Below, one piece after another: positions 1-8,318 of a stretch of 64,000 nt of DNA. Within the stretch, counting starts at the first letter, position 1; each line of letters opens with the position of its first letter. The notes below the pieces were generated by a model, which ran no database searches, was not told the DNA's origin, and was given only the letters and a program-made list of their open reading frames with translations. The position numbers were made by a program, and so were the translations under genes. The DNA is from Thalassolituus maritimus (lineage in GTDB: Bacteria > Pseudomonadota > Gammaproteobacteria > Pseudomonadales > Oceanobacteraceae), in assembly GCF_900156675.1 (NCBI RefSeq), contig NZ_FTOH01000011.1, positions 50,266 through 114,265 of the forward strand, in the 5' to 3' direction.

Positions 1-131
1 GAATGATGACCGTTGCCGCCATTGACCGCTTGATTCATCATGCCACCATCATTGAACTTGAGGGCGAAAGTTATCGTAAGCAACAATATGTTGAAAAGAC
101 TAAATCAGAAGTGAAAAGAGAAACCACCTAA
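1..131 (+). CDS. istB: IstB-like transposition helper ATPase, C-terminal end only
   Basis: Only about 43 codons remain in the window, ending in a TAA at 129-131. They read RLIHHATIIELEGESYRK, the typical C-terminal tail of IstB helper ATPases of IS21-family elements. IstB is the AAA+ partner of the IstA transposase and helps choose and hold target DNA. The gene runs in from the left edge. Nothing can be said about its P-loop or about istA, which would lie upstream. Confidence 0.75.
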   Translation, partial: MMTVAAIDRLIHHATIIELEGESYRKQQYVEKTKSEVKRETT

Positions 132-180
132 CCGGCCATCATAGTTGTCGCCGATCGGCCAAGATAGTTGACGCCAGACA
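1..180 (+). mobile_element. End of an IS21-family insertion sequence
   Basis: The stretch holds the last codons of an istB-type gene, followed by two near-identical short repeats (ATAGTTGTCGCC at 141-152 and ATAGTTGACGCC at 164-175) and a terminal CA near 180. Multiple short subterminal repeats and CA ends are usual in IS21-family elements. Right after it the reading frame of an AAA ATPase resumes without its beginning, which places the insertion junction at about 176-180. The rest of the IS lies left of the window. Confidence 0.7.
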
Positions 181-590
181 CCATCGGTGGCGATGCATTG
201 CCTTGGCTGAATAAAGAAGCCTTCGCTGAGTTAATGCTAAGCTGGGAGCTACGCTCTTGGAATGAAGCGATCGGAATTACTGGGCCGGTATTGTTCGATA
301 GAGGCATACCCGATGTGATCGGCTATAGGCGAGTTGCCGGGCTCTCGGTGCCAAACCACCTATGGCGTGCCGCCGAGCAATTTCCGTATGAGCCGACAGT
401 ATTTGTGGCGCCGCCGTGGGGAGCTATCTTCACTGGTGACAGCGAACGCAAACAGACTTTTGCCGAGGCGTCCGCCACCTGGGAAACAATGGTTTCCACC
501 TATAACGAATTAGGTTATACCCTTATCGAGTTACCTTGTGGCAGCATTGCTGAACGTGTAGATTTCGTGCGCAAAAACTTGGGTTACTGA
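168..590 (+). pseudogene. AAA family ATPase, 5' end removed by the IS
   Basis: About 137 residues from GGDALPWLNKEAF onward match the C-terminal two thirds of small P-loop ATPases of the AAA_28 type (motifs FDRGIPDVIGY, FVAPPW, DSERKQTFAEA). These proteins normally begin with a GGPGSGKT-type P-loop about 30-40 residues before this point. That part is missing and its place is taken by the IS21 end. The open frame now starts from a TTG inside the IS end (168-170). Without the P-loop the product cannot work as an ATPase, so it is a disrupted gene. The natural function of the family is not well defined. Confidence 0.75.
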
Positions 591-660
591 GTTTAGGCAC
601 AGAACGGGAAAATGCCGCGCACCTATAGGATGCTTAATTGGGAGAGAAACCAGTGAGCTT

Positions 661-1290
661 TCAAGTTTTCACGAGAAGATAGCCCCCCGTGGCTATCATC
701 ATGGCGCCTGCTACCGCTTTTGCTTTGGTTTGAAAACGCAATCTGCCGGATAGATTCACCATCTTGCTGGCGGAAAATGCGTACAGAATCTTGACGCCAC
801 CAACAGCCAATAGGGTTATGCCAAAGATGGCGGCAATATCCACGCTACGCAGTGTAATGGGGTCAATGAACGCGGGAAAGAGACTGGCGTAGAAAAAGAC
901 CGCCTTGATATCACTCAGCGTTAATAACAATCCCGACAGGAAGCTTGCTGATGTGGTTCGCGCCACCTTTGGCGGAATGCTCGACTTCCCCTGGGGAACC
1001 CTGTGGGTGTGGTTCCTGATCAAGTTAAGGCCAAACCAAATCAGATAGCCCGCTGCCAGGTAGCGGATCACCACAAACAAAGCTCCCAACTGCTCCGACA
1101 ATGCGGTCAAGCCGAGTAGTGCCATCGCCACAAAAACGAGGTCGCCGACAACGACGCCCAGGGAGGTGATAACACCCTGTTTGACACCCATCGTGGAGGC
1201 GCGTATCACCACCAGTGCGACACTGCTACTGGGAATGGCGGCGAGCAGGGTCATGATCGTTGCCAGGGTGATAATGTTATAGAAACTCAC
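661..1290 (-). CDS. LysE/RhtB family amino-acid exporter
   Basis: This 209-residue, very hydrophobic protein has about six membrane segments. The family hallmark is an N-terminal half with small residues and the A-I-P-S/G-P-like region (here AIPSSSVALVV near residue 18), then GVKQGVITSLGVVVGD. LysE/RhtB proteins export amino acids such as lysine, homoserine or threonine, or related compounds; the substrate cannot be read from sequence. The gene lies downstream of, and on the same strand as, a MarR regulator (1441-1950) with a 150-base gap, so it may be under that regulator's control. Confidence 0.85.
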   Translation of the reverse strand: MSFYNIITLATIMTLLAAIPSSSVALVVIRASTMGVKQGVITSLGVVVGDLVFVAMALLGLTALSEQLGALFVVIRYLAAGYLIWFGLNLIRNHTHRVPQGKSSIPPKVARTTSASFLSGLLLTLSDIKAVFFYASLFPAFIDPITLRSVDIAAIFGITLLAVGGVKILYAFSASKMVNLSGRLRFQTKAKAVAGAMMIATGGYLLVKT

Positions 1291-1440
1291 AAAGTACCTC
1301 TGCGGCTGGTCTGACTGGATTGTTTTTCCAAACGTGCAAATTGCACTTCACCTGCTGCCTGGATTTGATGTGTAGTCCTGATCATGACACCCGCCCGTGA
1401 AGTGGGTGGAAGCTACACCCACAAAATCGCCAATGACCCT

Positions 1441-1950
1441 TTAACCATCAGACGAAGGCTTCTTATGTAAGCCTGCAACGAGCTTGACCAGTAACTCATT
1501 TAACAACTTTTGCTCCTTCGAAGTCAGCGTTGCCAATGCTTGCTGCTCATTGGCCACATGCAGTGGCAGAATCCTGTCAATGAGTGCCAACCCGGCAGGC
1601 GTAAGTTTCACGAGGATACTGCGCCGGTCGTTAGGTGCAGGCGACCGCTCAATTAGCCCTTTGCGTTCGAGTCGGTCAAGTCGGCTGGTCATGGCGCCTG
1701 ATGACAGCATCAGGCCCTCGTGCAATTCCGTGGGTGTCAAAGAATAAGGGTTGCCTGAACGTCGTAGGGTAGCAATAACATCGAATTCCCCTTGGTGCAG
1801 TTCGAACTGTGCTGCAAGTGGGAAGATCCAGTCCCGCTCCAAAAGATGGGTTGCTTCCAGCAAGCGACCTGCCAGTGCCATAACGCTTGCGTTGATGTCT
1901 GGCCGCTCCCGTTCCCACTCTTCTTCCGCACGTCTTGCTCGGTCTTTCAT
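1441..1950 (-). CDS. MarR family transcriptional regulator
   Basis: The 169-residue protein has the MarR winged-helix core: QFELHQGEFDVIATLRRSG, then the recognition region LTPTELHEGLMLSSGAMTSRLDRLERKGLIER and the wing DRRSILVKLTPAG. MarR proteins are usually dimeric repressors released by small phenolic or amphipathic ligands. It is divergent from a CynX-type MFS exporter gene (2059 onward) and upstream of a LysE gene. The likely targets are its own promoter and the exporter. The 100-base gap between the divergent genes contains two short palindromes that could be its operators. Confidence 0.9.
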   Translation of the reverse strand: MKDRARRAEEEWERERPDINASVMALAGRLLEATHLLERDWIFPLAAQFELHQGEFDVIATLRRSGNPYSLTPTELHEGLMLSSGAMTSRLDRLERKGLIERSPAPNDRRSILVKLTPAGLALIDRILPLHVANEQQALATLTSKEQKLLNELLVKLVAGLHKKPSSDG

Positions 1951-1982
1951 AATTAGCTCTGTATCAAGTTACTTGGGATGTC

Positions 1983-2030
1983 ATCAATGATAACTCCTTG
2001 CTAATCATCAATTCATTCAATATAGTTTGA
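1983..2030. promoter_or_regulatory. Candidate MarR operators between divergent genes
   Basis: The gap between the marR-type gene and the MFS gene holds a perfect 9-base palindrome ATCAATGAT (1983-1991) and an inverted repeat TCAA-N6-TTGA (2017-2030). TTGA/TCAA half-sites with a short spacer are common in MarR operators. No footprint or alignment was possible, so this is a position-based suggestion only. Confidence 0.35.
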
Positions 2031-2058
2031 TATGAAGATACTTTATGTGGAGATAGGT

Positions 2059-3246
2059 GTGACAAATATTCGCCAGCATCATTTGCTAGTTATCACTGCC
2101 ATCGTATGCGTAGCGCTAAACTTGCGTCCTGCGCTAGCCGCTATCGGGCCACTATTGGACATGATCGAAGCGGCGACGGGGTCGTCTTACACCCAAGTCA
2201 GCCTACTGACCACATTACCGGTTCTTGTAATGGGTATTTGTGCATTGGGTGGGCGCCAAATCAACGATTGGTTAAGTGAGCGTAGAGGCATCGGTTTAGG
2301 GGTCGCACTGATACTCACAGCATGCGCGGCTCGATCCGTCTTCGTGGGAACCGGCGGCCTGCTGCTCACGGCTACTATGGCTGGCATAGGTATCGGGTTG
2401 GTTCAGACCTTGATCCCAGCGTTCGTCAAGCGTCGTTTCGCCGCGAATGCAGGGCGCGTCTTCGCTTTATACACGACCGGCATTATGGGTGGGGCGGCTA
2501 TAGCCGCGGCTTCGTCAGGAGGGTTAGCCGAGCTGCTGGGATGGTCTTCGGCATTAGTTCTCTGGGCTGCACCGGCATTGATTGCCTTGCCATTATGGCT
2601 GCATGCCACGCGAAAGGGGGCGTCCCCTGAGGCTGCTGTTGCTGACACCATACGGCCCGCAAGCCGCGCCTTCTGGCGCAATTTGCGTGCATGGGAGTTG
2701 ATGACCTTTTTCGGTATAGGCACAGGAGCCTATACGTTGGTGCTGGCATGGTTGCCACCGTTTTATACAAGCCTCGGCTGGCAACCGTCAAAGGCCGGCC
2801 TTCTGTTGGGCTGGCTGACACTGACCGAGGTCCTGGCAGGACTCGCCATCTCGGCCTGGGTTGGTAGGTTTTCTGATCGGCGCATACTTCTGGTTGTTGT
2901 TCTTGTCACCCTGATCGTCGGGCTGGCATGTCTGATTATTGCGCCGCTCTCTCTGGCGCTGCTTGCCAGTGTGCTATTGGGCGCGGGTATCGGTGCCCTG
3001 TTTCCGCTGTCCCTGATCCTGACATTGGATCATATCGACGAGCCGACTCAAGCAGGAATGCTGCTCGCCTTCGTCCAGGGGGGCGGGTACATCATCGCCA
3101 GCTTCATGCCACTGCTTGCCGGTGTACTGCGCGATCAGTTTGCAAACGTTGCTCATGCCTGGATCGCCATGCTCATCGGAGCCATGTTCTTGTTGCTGCT
3201 CTGCCTGCGTTTTTCGCCTGCTTCGTATGGAAAGATTAACGGATGA
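2059..3246 (+). CDS. CynX/NimT family MFS transporter
   Basis: A major facilitator superfamily permease of about 395 residues with twelve predicted membrane segments. The early motif LNLRPALAAIGPLL is the signature of the CynX/NimT (cyanate permease, 2-nitroimidazole transporter) branch, which handles small organic anions and some drugs. I prefer the GTG at 2059 because GGAG (2049-2052) sits six bases before it. An in-frame ATG at 2032 has no ribosome-binding site and overlaps the candidate operator. The stop overlaps the start of the next gene (EamA), so the two were co-transcribed. Substrate unknown. Confidence 0.85.
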   Translation: MTNIRQHHLLVITAIVCVALNLRPALAAIGPLLDMIEAATGSSYTQVSLLTTLPVLVMGICALGGRQINDWLSERRGIGLGVALILTACAARSVFVGTGGLLLTATMAGIGIGLVQTLIPAFVKRRFAANAGRVFALYTTGIMGGAAIAAASSGGLAELLGWSSALVLWAAPALIALPLWLHATRKGASPEAAVADTIRPASRAFWRNLRAWELMTFFGIGTGAYTLVLAWLPPFYTSLGWQPSKAGLLLGWLTLTEVLAGLAISAWVGRFSDRRILLVVVLVTLIVGLACLIIAPLSLALLASVLLGAGIGALFPLSLILTLDHIDEPTQAGMLLAFVQGGGYIIASFMPLLAGVLRDQFANVAHAWIAMLIGAMFLLLLCLRFSPASYGKING

Positions 3247-4116
3247 AAGCTGATGCACACTGGCATGTAGTGGTGCTTATCGCACTTGCTCCGGTAATCT
3301 GGGGATCGACCTATTTGGTGACTTCGCAATGGCTTCCGCCAGACCGGCCATTCACCGCGGCGCTACTGCGCGTGCTGCCAGCTGGAATACTGTTGCTTTT
3401 GCTTAGCTGGCACCGGCCTGGGCCAGCTGATCGCTGGCGTCTACTCATTCTTGGCGCGTTGAACATCGGTGTTTTCCAGGCGCTGTTATTTGTGGCTGCA
3501 TATAGACTGCCGGGTGGACTGGCGGCGGTGTTGGGTGCCATACAACCGTTGTTGATTATGTTGTTGGCGTGGCTAGTAGATCGTCAGCGGCCGTTGCCGA
3601 TAATGTTGATTGCCTGTGTGCTTGGCGTAGTGGGGGTGGCAATCCTGTTGCTGTCACCGCAAATGGTCTGGGAGCCGACGGGCATCGCCGCGGCTCTGAT
3701 CGGTGCAGCCTGTATGGCGACTGGCACCTGGCTGGGTCGGCGCTGGCAAATGAACATGTCAGTGTTGGCCTTGACGGGCTGGCAATTGCTACTAGGAGGC
3801 CTAATGCTCGCTCCGATAGCTTGGCTGGCTGACGCACCACTCCCTAAACTGACGGTCTTGCAGGTGGCTGCTTACGCCTATCTATCACTCGCAGGTGTGC
3901 TGCTGGCTTATGCTCTGTGGTTCCGTGGCGTGTCACGGCTGCCCTCTGTGGCCGTGGCTTCTTTGGGTTTGCTCAGTCCGCTTGCTTGGCTGGATAGTGC
4001 TTAAACAGGCCATAACAGGTATGACGTTGGTCGGGATGATAGTCGTGTTGGTCTGTGTGCTGGCGGTACAGTGGTTTGCCAATACCTCCCCCGATAAACG
4101 GATCGATAGGTCATAG
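3243..4116 (+). pseudogene. EamA (DMT) family permease, frameshifted near the 3' end
   Basis: The first 253 codons read as a drug/metabolite transporter with two EamA repeats: APVIWGSTYLVTSQWLPP at the start and a second half from about codon 135. The frame stops at 4004 after LLSPLAWLDSA. The expected last two helices continue in another frame, LLGWIVLKQAITGMTLVGM, up to 4116. An indel near 3,970-3,985 therefore breaks the gene. The product would lack its last helices and is probably inactive, though a sequencing error at this site would give the same picture. It overlaps the MFS gene by four bases. Confidence 0.75.
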
Positions 4117-4131
4117 TGACGGCTCCGGCGA

Positions 4132-4310
4132 TGAAGCGTCGATATCTGTGTTGTTTCAGGACCGTGGCCGAAGAACTTCACTCCGTCCGCGCTGCCGAAT
4201 GTTTGCATATCGAGCCATAGCCTCTGTCACGCACTCTTAAAGGAGCTGGAGGAAAATCTAGGCGAAGTTGTTTGTGTGCCAGCGCAGCACGTAACTGATG
4301 CGTGCGGGTA
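4132..4310 (+). pseudogene. Decayed LysR-type regulator N-terminus (scar 1)
   Basis: Read with stops ignored, this stretch gives CCFRTVAEELHSVRAAECLHIEP, a stop, then LKELEENLGEV. That is the helix-turn-helix start of a LysR protein and closely follows the intact LysR at 16,202 (CFLAVAEELHFARAAERLHIEQ, IKELEEDLGV). The similarity is visible at the DNA level too (AAGGAGCTGGAGGAA in both). The fragment fades out by about 4,310 and has no substrate-binding domain. It is a dead copy, one of two such scars in the cargo region. Confidence 0.65.
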
Positions 4311-4417
4311 TCTGAGACCGGTCTCCAGCAGGAAATGAAACTATGAAACTGATCATCCATTGTGACAATGGGTGCAGTGTTGACTGGCTGGGGCCCATCG
4401 TAAACATCGGGATAGTT

Positions 4418-5317
4418 TCAGTGCTTGAACAGTGTATCGACCATGAAGTCGATAAAGACACGCAGCTTCGGTGCCAGATGTTTGCTCGACGGCCAGAGTA
4501 GCCGGAATGAGCCCTGGTGTTCGACATGCCCATCCAGCACCGAAACCAACTCTCCCCGCTCAATGGCCTTCCGCACCATAAAGTCTGGCAGGCACGCAAT
4601 GCCAAGACCCGCCAAGGCCACGTCCATCAAGGCGGCAGACGTGTTGCACGTCATGCTGGCCGGCACCTCCCATTCCGGCGCTCCCTCGGCGCGCTTCAAC
4701 GGCCACGGCTCTAGCTTTCCCGTGGAGGGAAACTTGTGCTGCACGCAGGCGTGATCGGCGAGATCTTCAGGAACCTTGGGCGTTCCGTTGTCTGCCAGGT
4801 AGCCGGGGGAGACGACCAGTTGTAGCCGATAGCTGCCGACCTGACGGGCCATCAAACGCGAGTCGGTGGGTTCTCCGGTGCGCATCACCACATCGAAGCC
4901 CTCCTCGATCACGTTCACCAAGCGATCCGAGAAATCCACGTCCAGTTCGATGTCCGGATAACGTCGCATAAAGGCGGTCAGCGCGGGCATGACCAGCATG
5001 CCGACCAGAGGCAGGCTGATACGCAGACGACCACGTGGCGCGTGCTGGGTTTCGGACAGTTCCAGCTCAGCCGCTTCAATTTCACACAGGATGCGTCGAC
5101 AGCGCTCCAGAAACAGTGCGCCTTCGTTGGTAAGGGTAATACTGCGCGTGCTGCGATGGAGTAGGCGCACCCCCAGTCGCTCCTCCAACCGGGACACGCT
5201 CTTGCCCACTGCCGACGAGGACACGCCGAGGAGACGCCCAGCCTGGGAGAAGCTACGGGTTTCCGCCGCTTGCACGAAGAACGCGATGCTGTTGAGTGAT
5301 TCCATCGTCGAACCCAT
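4418..5317 (-). CDS. LysR family transcriptional regulator
   Basis: A full-length LysR protein (299 residues): winged helix at residues 5-64 (FSQAGRLLGVSSSAVGKSVSRLEERLGVRLLHRSTR) and a periplasmic-binding-like effector domain (RLRISLPLVGMLVMPALTAF). It is divergent from the MFS exporter at 5459. In LysR/MFS pairs the regulator commonly controls the neighbouring exporter in response to a small ligand. A second ATG at codon 5 (5305) is an equally plausible start; neither has a strong ribosome-binding site. The inducer is unknown. Confidence 0.9.
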   Translation of the reverse strand: MGSTMESLNSIAFFVQAAETRSFSQAGRLLGVSSSAVGKSVSRLEERLGVRLLHRSTRSITLTNEGALFLERCRRILCEIEAAELELSETQHAPRGRLRISLPLVGMLVMPALTAFMRRYPDIELDVDFSDRLVNVIEEGFDVVMRTGEPTDSRLMARQVGSYRLQLVVSPGYLADNGTPKVPEDLADHACVQHKFPSTGKLEPWPLKRAEGAPEWEVPASMTCNTSAALMDVALAGLGIACLPDFMVRKAIERGELVSVLDGHVEHQGSFRLLWPSSKHLAPKLRVFIDFMVDTLFKH

Positions 5318-5458
5318 TTAAGATTATTTGTCCGTTATGTTTAGAATAATAGCATTATTGTCCTGTATTGGAAGCGTCTTTAACATGGCGGACTAAATTC
5401 AATTCGTGCCGATTCCGCGCCATTTGTGAACGTGATTGGTACTCGAAAGGGCAAAATT

Positions 5459-6664
5459 ATGACAAGTTCGACAACAACGGCGCTTGGCGGTGGCACAGAT
5501 CAACGTGTAGCACGCCTTCCTATCGCATCGCTACTAGCACTAGCGCTAGCGGGTTTCGTCACCATCCTCACTGAAGCCTTACCGGCGGGTTTGCTGCCGC
5601 AAATCAGCGCTGGCCTGGGAATTGCTGAGGCGTTGGCCGGGCAGTTTGTCACCCTCTATGCCATCGGCTCACTGATGGCCGCGATTCCTTTAACGGCCGC
5701 CACGCAGGGTTTTCGCCGCCGACCGCTGTTGCTGGCAGCTCTTGCCGGCTTTGTCATCGCCAACACTGTCACGACATTTTCCAGCAGCTATGCCCTAACC
5801 TTGGTCGCTCGCTTCCTGGCGGGTGTGTCGGCCGGACTACTTTGGGCACTGCTGGCAGGCTATGCCGCACGTATGGTGCCCGAACACCAAAAAGGCCGGG
5901 CCATCGCGATTGCTATGGTGGGGACACCGTTGGCGCTGTCGCTCGGCGTTCCGGCGGGTACATTTCTTGGCAATCTGGTGGGCTGGCGGATGTGCTTTGG
6001 CATCATGAGCCTACTGGCGCTAGTGCTCATGATCTGGGTGCGAATCAAGGTGCCAGACTTCGCAGGGCAGGCGACGGATAAGCGGCTGTCGCTGGGGCAT
6101 GTGTTCACCATGCCAGGGGTGCGCCCGGTGTTGCTTGTGGTGCTGGCCTTTGTCTTGTCGCACAACATCCTTTATACCTACATCGCGCCATTCTTGGCGA
6201 CGGCTGGCATGGCCGAACGGACGCACTTAGTGCTGCTGGTATTCGGCGTCACGTCTCTGCTGGGAATCTGGGTCATCGGTGTTCTGATTGATCGCCATCT
6301 GCGTGTACTGACGCTTGCCAGCGTGACCTTGTTCGGGATATCTGCGTTGGCGCTCGGCATGAAGGGCGATGTGCCGTCCGTGGTGTATGCAGCGATTGCG
6401 GCTTGGGGTCTGGCCTTCGGCGGTGCGGCGACGTTGCTCCAGACCGCCATCTCCAAGACGGCAGGGGATGAGGCCGATGTCGCGCAGTCGATGCTGGTCA
6501 CTGCCTGGAATATGGCAATTGCTGGCGGTGGCATCATCGGCGGAGTCCTGCTGGATCGGATCGGTGTCGGTGCGTTCTCTCCGGCGCTGTTGGTGTTGCT
6601 GATCGCAACCCTGATTATTGTATGGGATGCCAAGCACCACGGTTTTCCAGTTGTACGGAAATAA
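5459..6664 (+). CDS. MFS transporter of the DHA1/AraJ type
   Basis: A permease of about 401 residues with twelve membrane segments. The motifs ALPAGLLPQISAGLGI near the N-terminus and RFLAGVSAGLLWALLAGYAARM after helix 4 place it with DHA1-type sugar or drug efflux proteins (AraJ, SotB, PbuE relatives). The ATG at 5459 is chosen because AAAGGG lies eight bases upstream; an upstream in-frame GTG at 5426 lacks such a site. It is divergent from the LysR gene at 4418-5317, its likely regulator. Efflux substrate unknown. Confidence 0.88.
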   Translation: MTSSTTTALGGGTDQRVARLPIASLLALALAGFVTILTEALPAGLLPQISAGLGIAEALAGQFVTLYAIGSLMAAIPLTAATQGFRRRPLLLAALAGFVIANTVTTFSSSYALTLVARFLAGVSAGLLWALLAGYAARMVPEHQKGRAIAIAMVGTPLALSLGVPAGTFLGNLVGWRMCFGIMSLLALVLMIWVRIKVPDFAGQATDKRLSLGHVFTMPGVRPVLLVVLAFVLSHNILYTYIAPFLATAGMAERTHLVLLVFGVTSLLGIWVIGVLIDRHLRVLTLASVTLFGISALALGMKGDVPSVVYAAIAAWGLAFGGAATLLQTAISKTAGDEADVAQSMLVTAWNMAIAGGGIIGGVLLDRIGVGAFSPALLVLLIATLIIVWDAKHHGFPVVRK

Positions 6665-6670
6665 GGCACG

Positions 6671-6750
6671 ATGGGACTTCGCCATTTGCGTTGTTTCTTG
6701 GCTGTCGCCGAAGGTCCTCACTTCGCCCGCATAGAAGAGCGCCCGATACC
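6671..6750 (+). pseudogene. Decayed LysR-type regulator N-terminus (scar 2)
   Basis: Starting six bases after the MFS stop codon, an ATG opens a short frame LRHLRCFLAVAEGPHFARIEE that ends at a stop within about 28 codons. It is nearly identical to the start of the intact LysR at 16,202 (LRHLRCFLAVAEELHFARAAE). The match ends abruptly where a panB-like remnant begins (about 6,751), so the gene was cut by a recombination or insertion event. This is the second LysR scar lying directly behind an exporter gene. Confidence 0.7.
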
Positions 6751-7275
6751 CATATAATTGGCGATCTGCCCTTCGAGTCGGACCGGACTCCTGAGCAGAC
6801 ATTGGCTAACGCGAGACGACTTCTGGGCACGGATGCGGATGGCATCGAGCTGGAAGGGACCAAGACCGATGTTATTGCGCATCTGGTGAAGAAAGGTCTT
6901 GCTGTGGTGGGCATTCCGGCCTGTTGCCACAAACCCCCAATAGCTTTGCCAAGGTTGGGCACAATGCTGGGGAGGTGCTTCGGATTCAAAAGCAAGCAGC
7001 TGCGATTCAGGAAGCCGACGCCTTTATGTTGGTGATCGAACATGTTCCCCACGACTTGGCTAACAGTATTACCCCGACATTGACCATCCCGACCATCGGC
7101 ATTGGCGTCGGACCTGATTGTGACGGCCAGGTGCTGGTTATAAACGATGCCTTGGGTCTTGGAGGTTACTGGCCGCCATTCGCAAAACAATACGCTCATA
7201 TTGGGCGGGAAATCCAGAAGGTGGCCCAGCGGTTTTCACGGGAGGTGGAATCCAGGGGATTCCCCAACAATATTA
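6751..7275 (+). pseudogene. panB: 3-methyl-2-oxobutanoate hydroxymethyltransferase remnant
   Basis: Two frames together give the C-terminal two thirds of PanB, the first enzyme of pantothenate synthesis. In the first frame: GDLPFESDRTPEQTLANARRLL and DGIELEGTK. In the second, from about 6,924: TPNSFAKVG, ADAFMLVIEHVPHDLA and PTIGIGVGPDCDGQVLV, which contain the family's best-conserved motifs. The beginning is missing, replaced by the LysR scar, and a frameshift lies near 6,920. No intact panC or panD neighbour is present. It is a dead fragment brought in or cut by rearrangement. Confidence 0.75.
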
Positions 7276-7432
7276 TCCAATTCGCTGGATCAAAAAATAA
7301 TTGCAGAGTCGGATCAGCAGAACTGCTTCGGAACTGAAGCAGGCCCTAGCACACCAAGGAAATTTCCAATGGGAGTTGAAATGACCTTGTTGTACTAGGG
7401 TCATAGCCCCTTACGACATCGGAATGCGCTGA

Positions 7433-8308
7433 CTAGATATTACTCAACAGTATTTCCAATGCCTTAATTTCATCTTCATTGGCTTCTAGCAATGGTTTTC
7501 TTGGTGAGCCGGCATCAATTCCGTTTAGGGCTAACCCGGCTTTAACCATTTTAGGAAGGCCGCCAGAAACAATAAATCTCAACAGGGGTAGTTGCCGATA
7601 GAAAAGATTTCTGGCAACTGACAGCTCTTTGTTGATGACGCTCTCATACAGTTGTTTGGGGAGTGCGCCAATAAGATTGGGAGCCGCCGTGCACCAGCCG
7701 CTGGCACCTGCGCACAAAGCCTCTAGAGCTAGTGGGTTGCAGCCATTAAAGAATGGTAGCTGGCCACTGGTTAGTTCGAAGATCTTATGCATGCGTTGGA
7801 TATCACCGGAGCTTTCCTTAACCATGGTCACATTAGGAATTTCCTTAAACATCGTGACTATAAGTTCTGGCGCCATATCGACACCGCTGGTCGCAGGATT
7901 GTTGTAGATCATGATGGGTAATGTTGTGCTCTCCGCGATGGTTCGATAGTAAGATTGGATTTCTTGATCGCTGAGCTTCCAGTAGGAGACGGGTATAACC
8001 ATTATTACATCAGCGTCAATGCTCTCAGCGAACATAGCTTTTTCAGTCGCGAGTTGAGTTGTTAATTCAGAAATACCGACAACGACAGGGACTCGTTTGG
8101 CCACTTTTTCTACCGAAAATTTAGCAACTTGCCGCCATTCGTCTTGGCTGAGATAAGCACTTTCGCCTGTGCTGCCGAGTGGCGCGATGGCATCGCTGCC
8201 ATTATCGATCAATAATTCTATCGTTTTACCGAGGGTATGAAAGTCTATGTCTCTGCCATCGTTGGTGAAGGGAGTAATTGGGTAGGCGATTATGCCGGAT
8301 AGGGTCAT
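7433..8308 (-). CDS. DapA-family (DHDPS/N-acetylneuraminate lyase) aldolase
   Basis: A (beta/alpha)8 class I aldolase of 291 residues. The Schiff-base lysine is K164 (MVKESSGD), the helper tyrosine is Y135 (MIYNNP), and GSTGES at 45-50 binds the keto acid. The arginine that true dihydrodipicolinate synthases use to hold aspartate semialdehyde is T140 here, so lysine biosynthesis is unlikely. A catabolic pyruvate-linked aldol cleavage or dehydratase reaction fits better; the substrate cannot be stated. It follows the class II aldolase gene by ten bases on the same strand and forms a two-gene operon facing away from a MocR regulator. Confidence 0.85.
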   Translation of the reverse strand: MTLSGIIAYPITPFTNDGRDIDFHTLGKTIELLIDNGSDAIAPLGSTGESAYLSQDEWRQVAKFSVEKVAKRVPVVVGISELTTQLATEKAMFAESIDADVIMVIPVSYWKLSDQEIQSYYRTIAESTTLPIMIYNNPATSGVDMAPELIVTMFKEIPNVTMVKESSGDIQRMHKIFELTSGQLPFFNGCNPLALEALCAGASGWCTAAPNLIGALPKQLYESVINKELSVARNLFYRQLPLLRFIVSGGLPKMVKAGLALNGIDAGSPRKPLLEANEDEIKALEILLSNI

Positions 8309-8318
8309 GACGTGCTCC

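Noticed and set aside
7433..8308. Calling this gene dapA (dihydrodipicolinate synthase of lysine synthesis)
   Set aside because: The arginine needed for aspartate semialdehyde is a threonine (T140), and the gene is paired with a class II aldolase and not with lysine genes.
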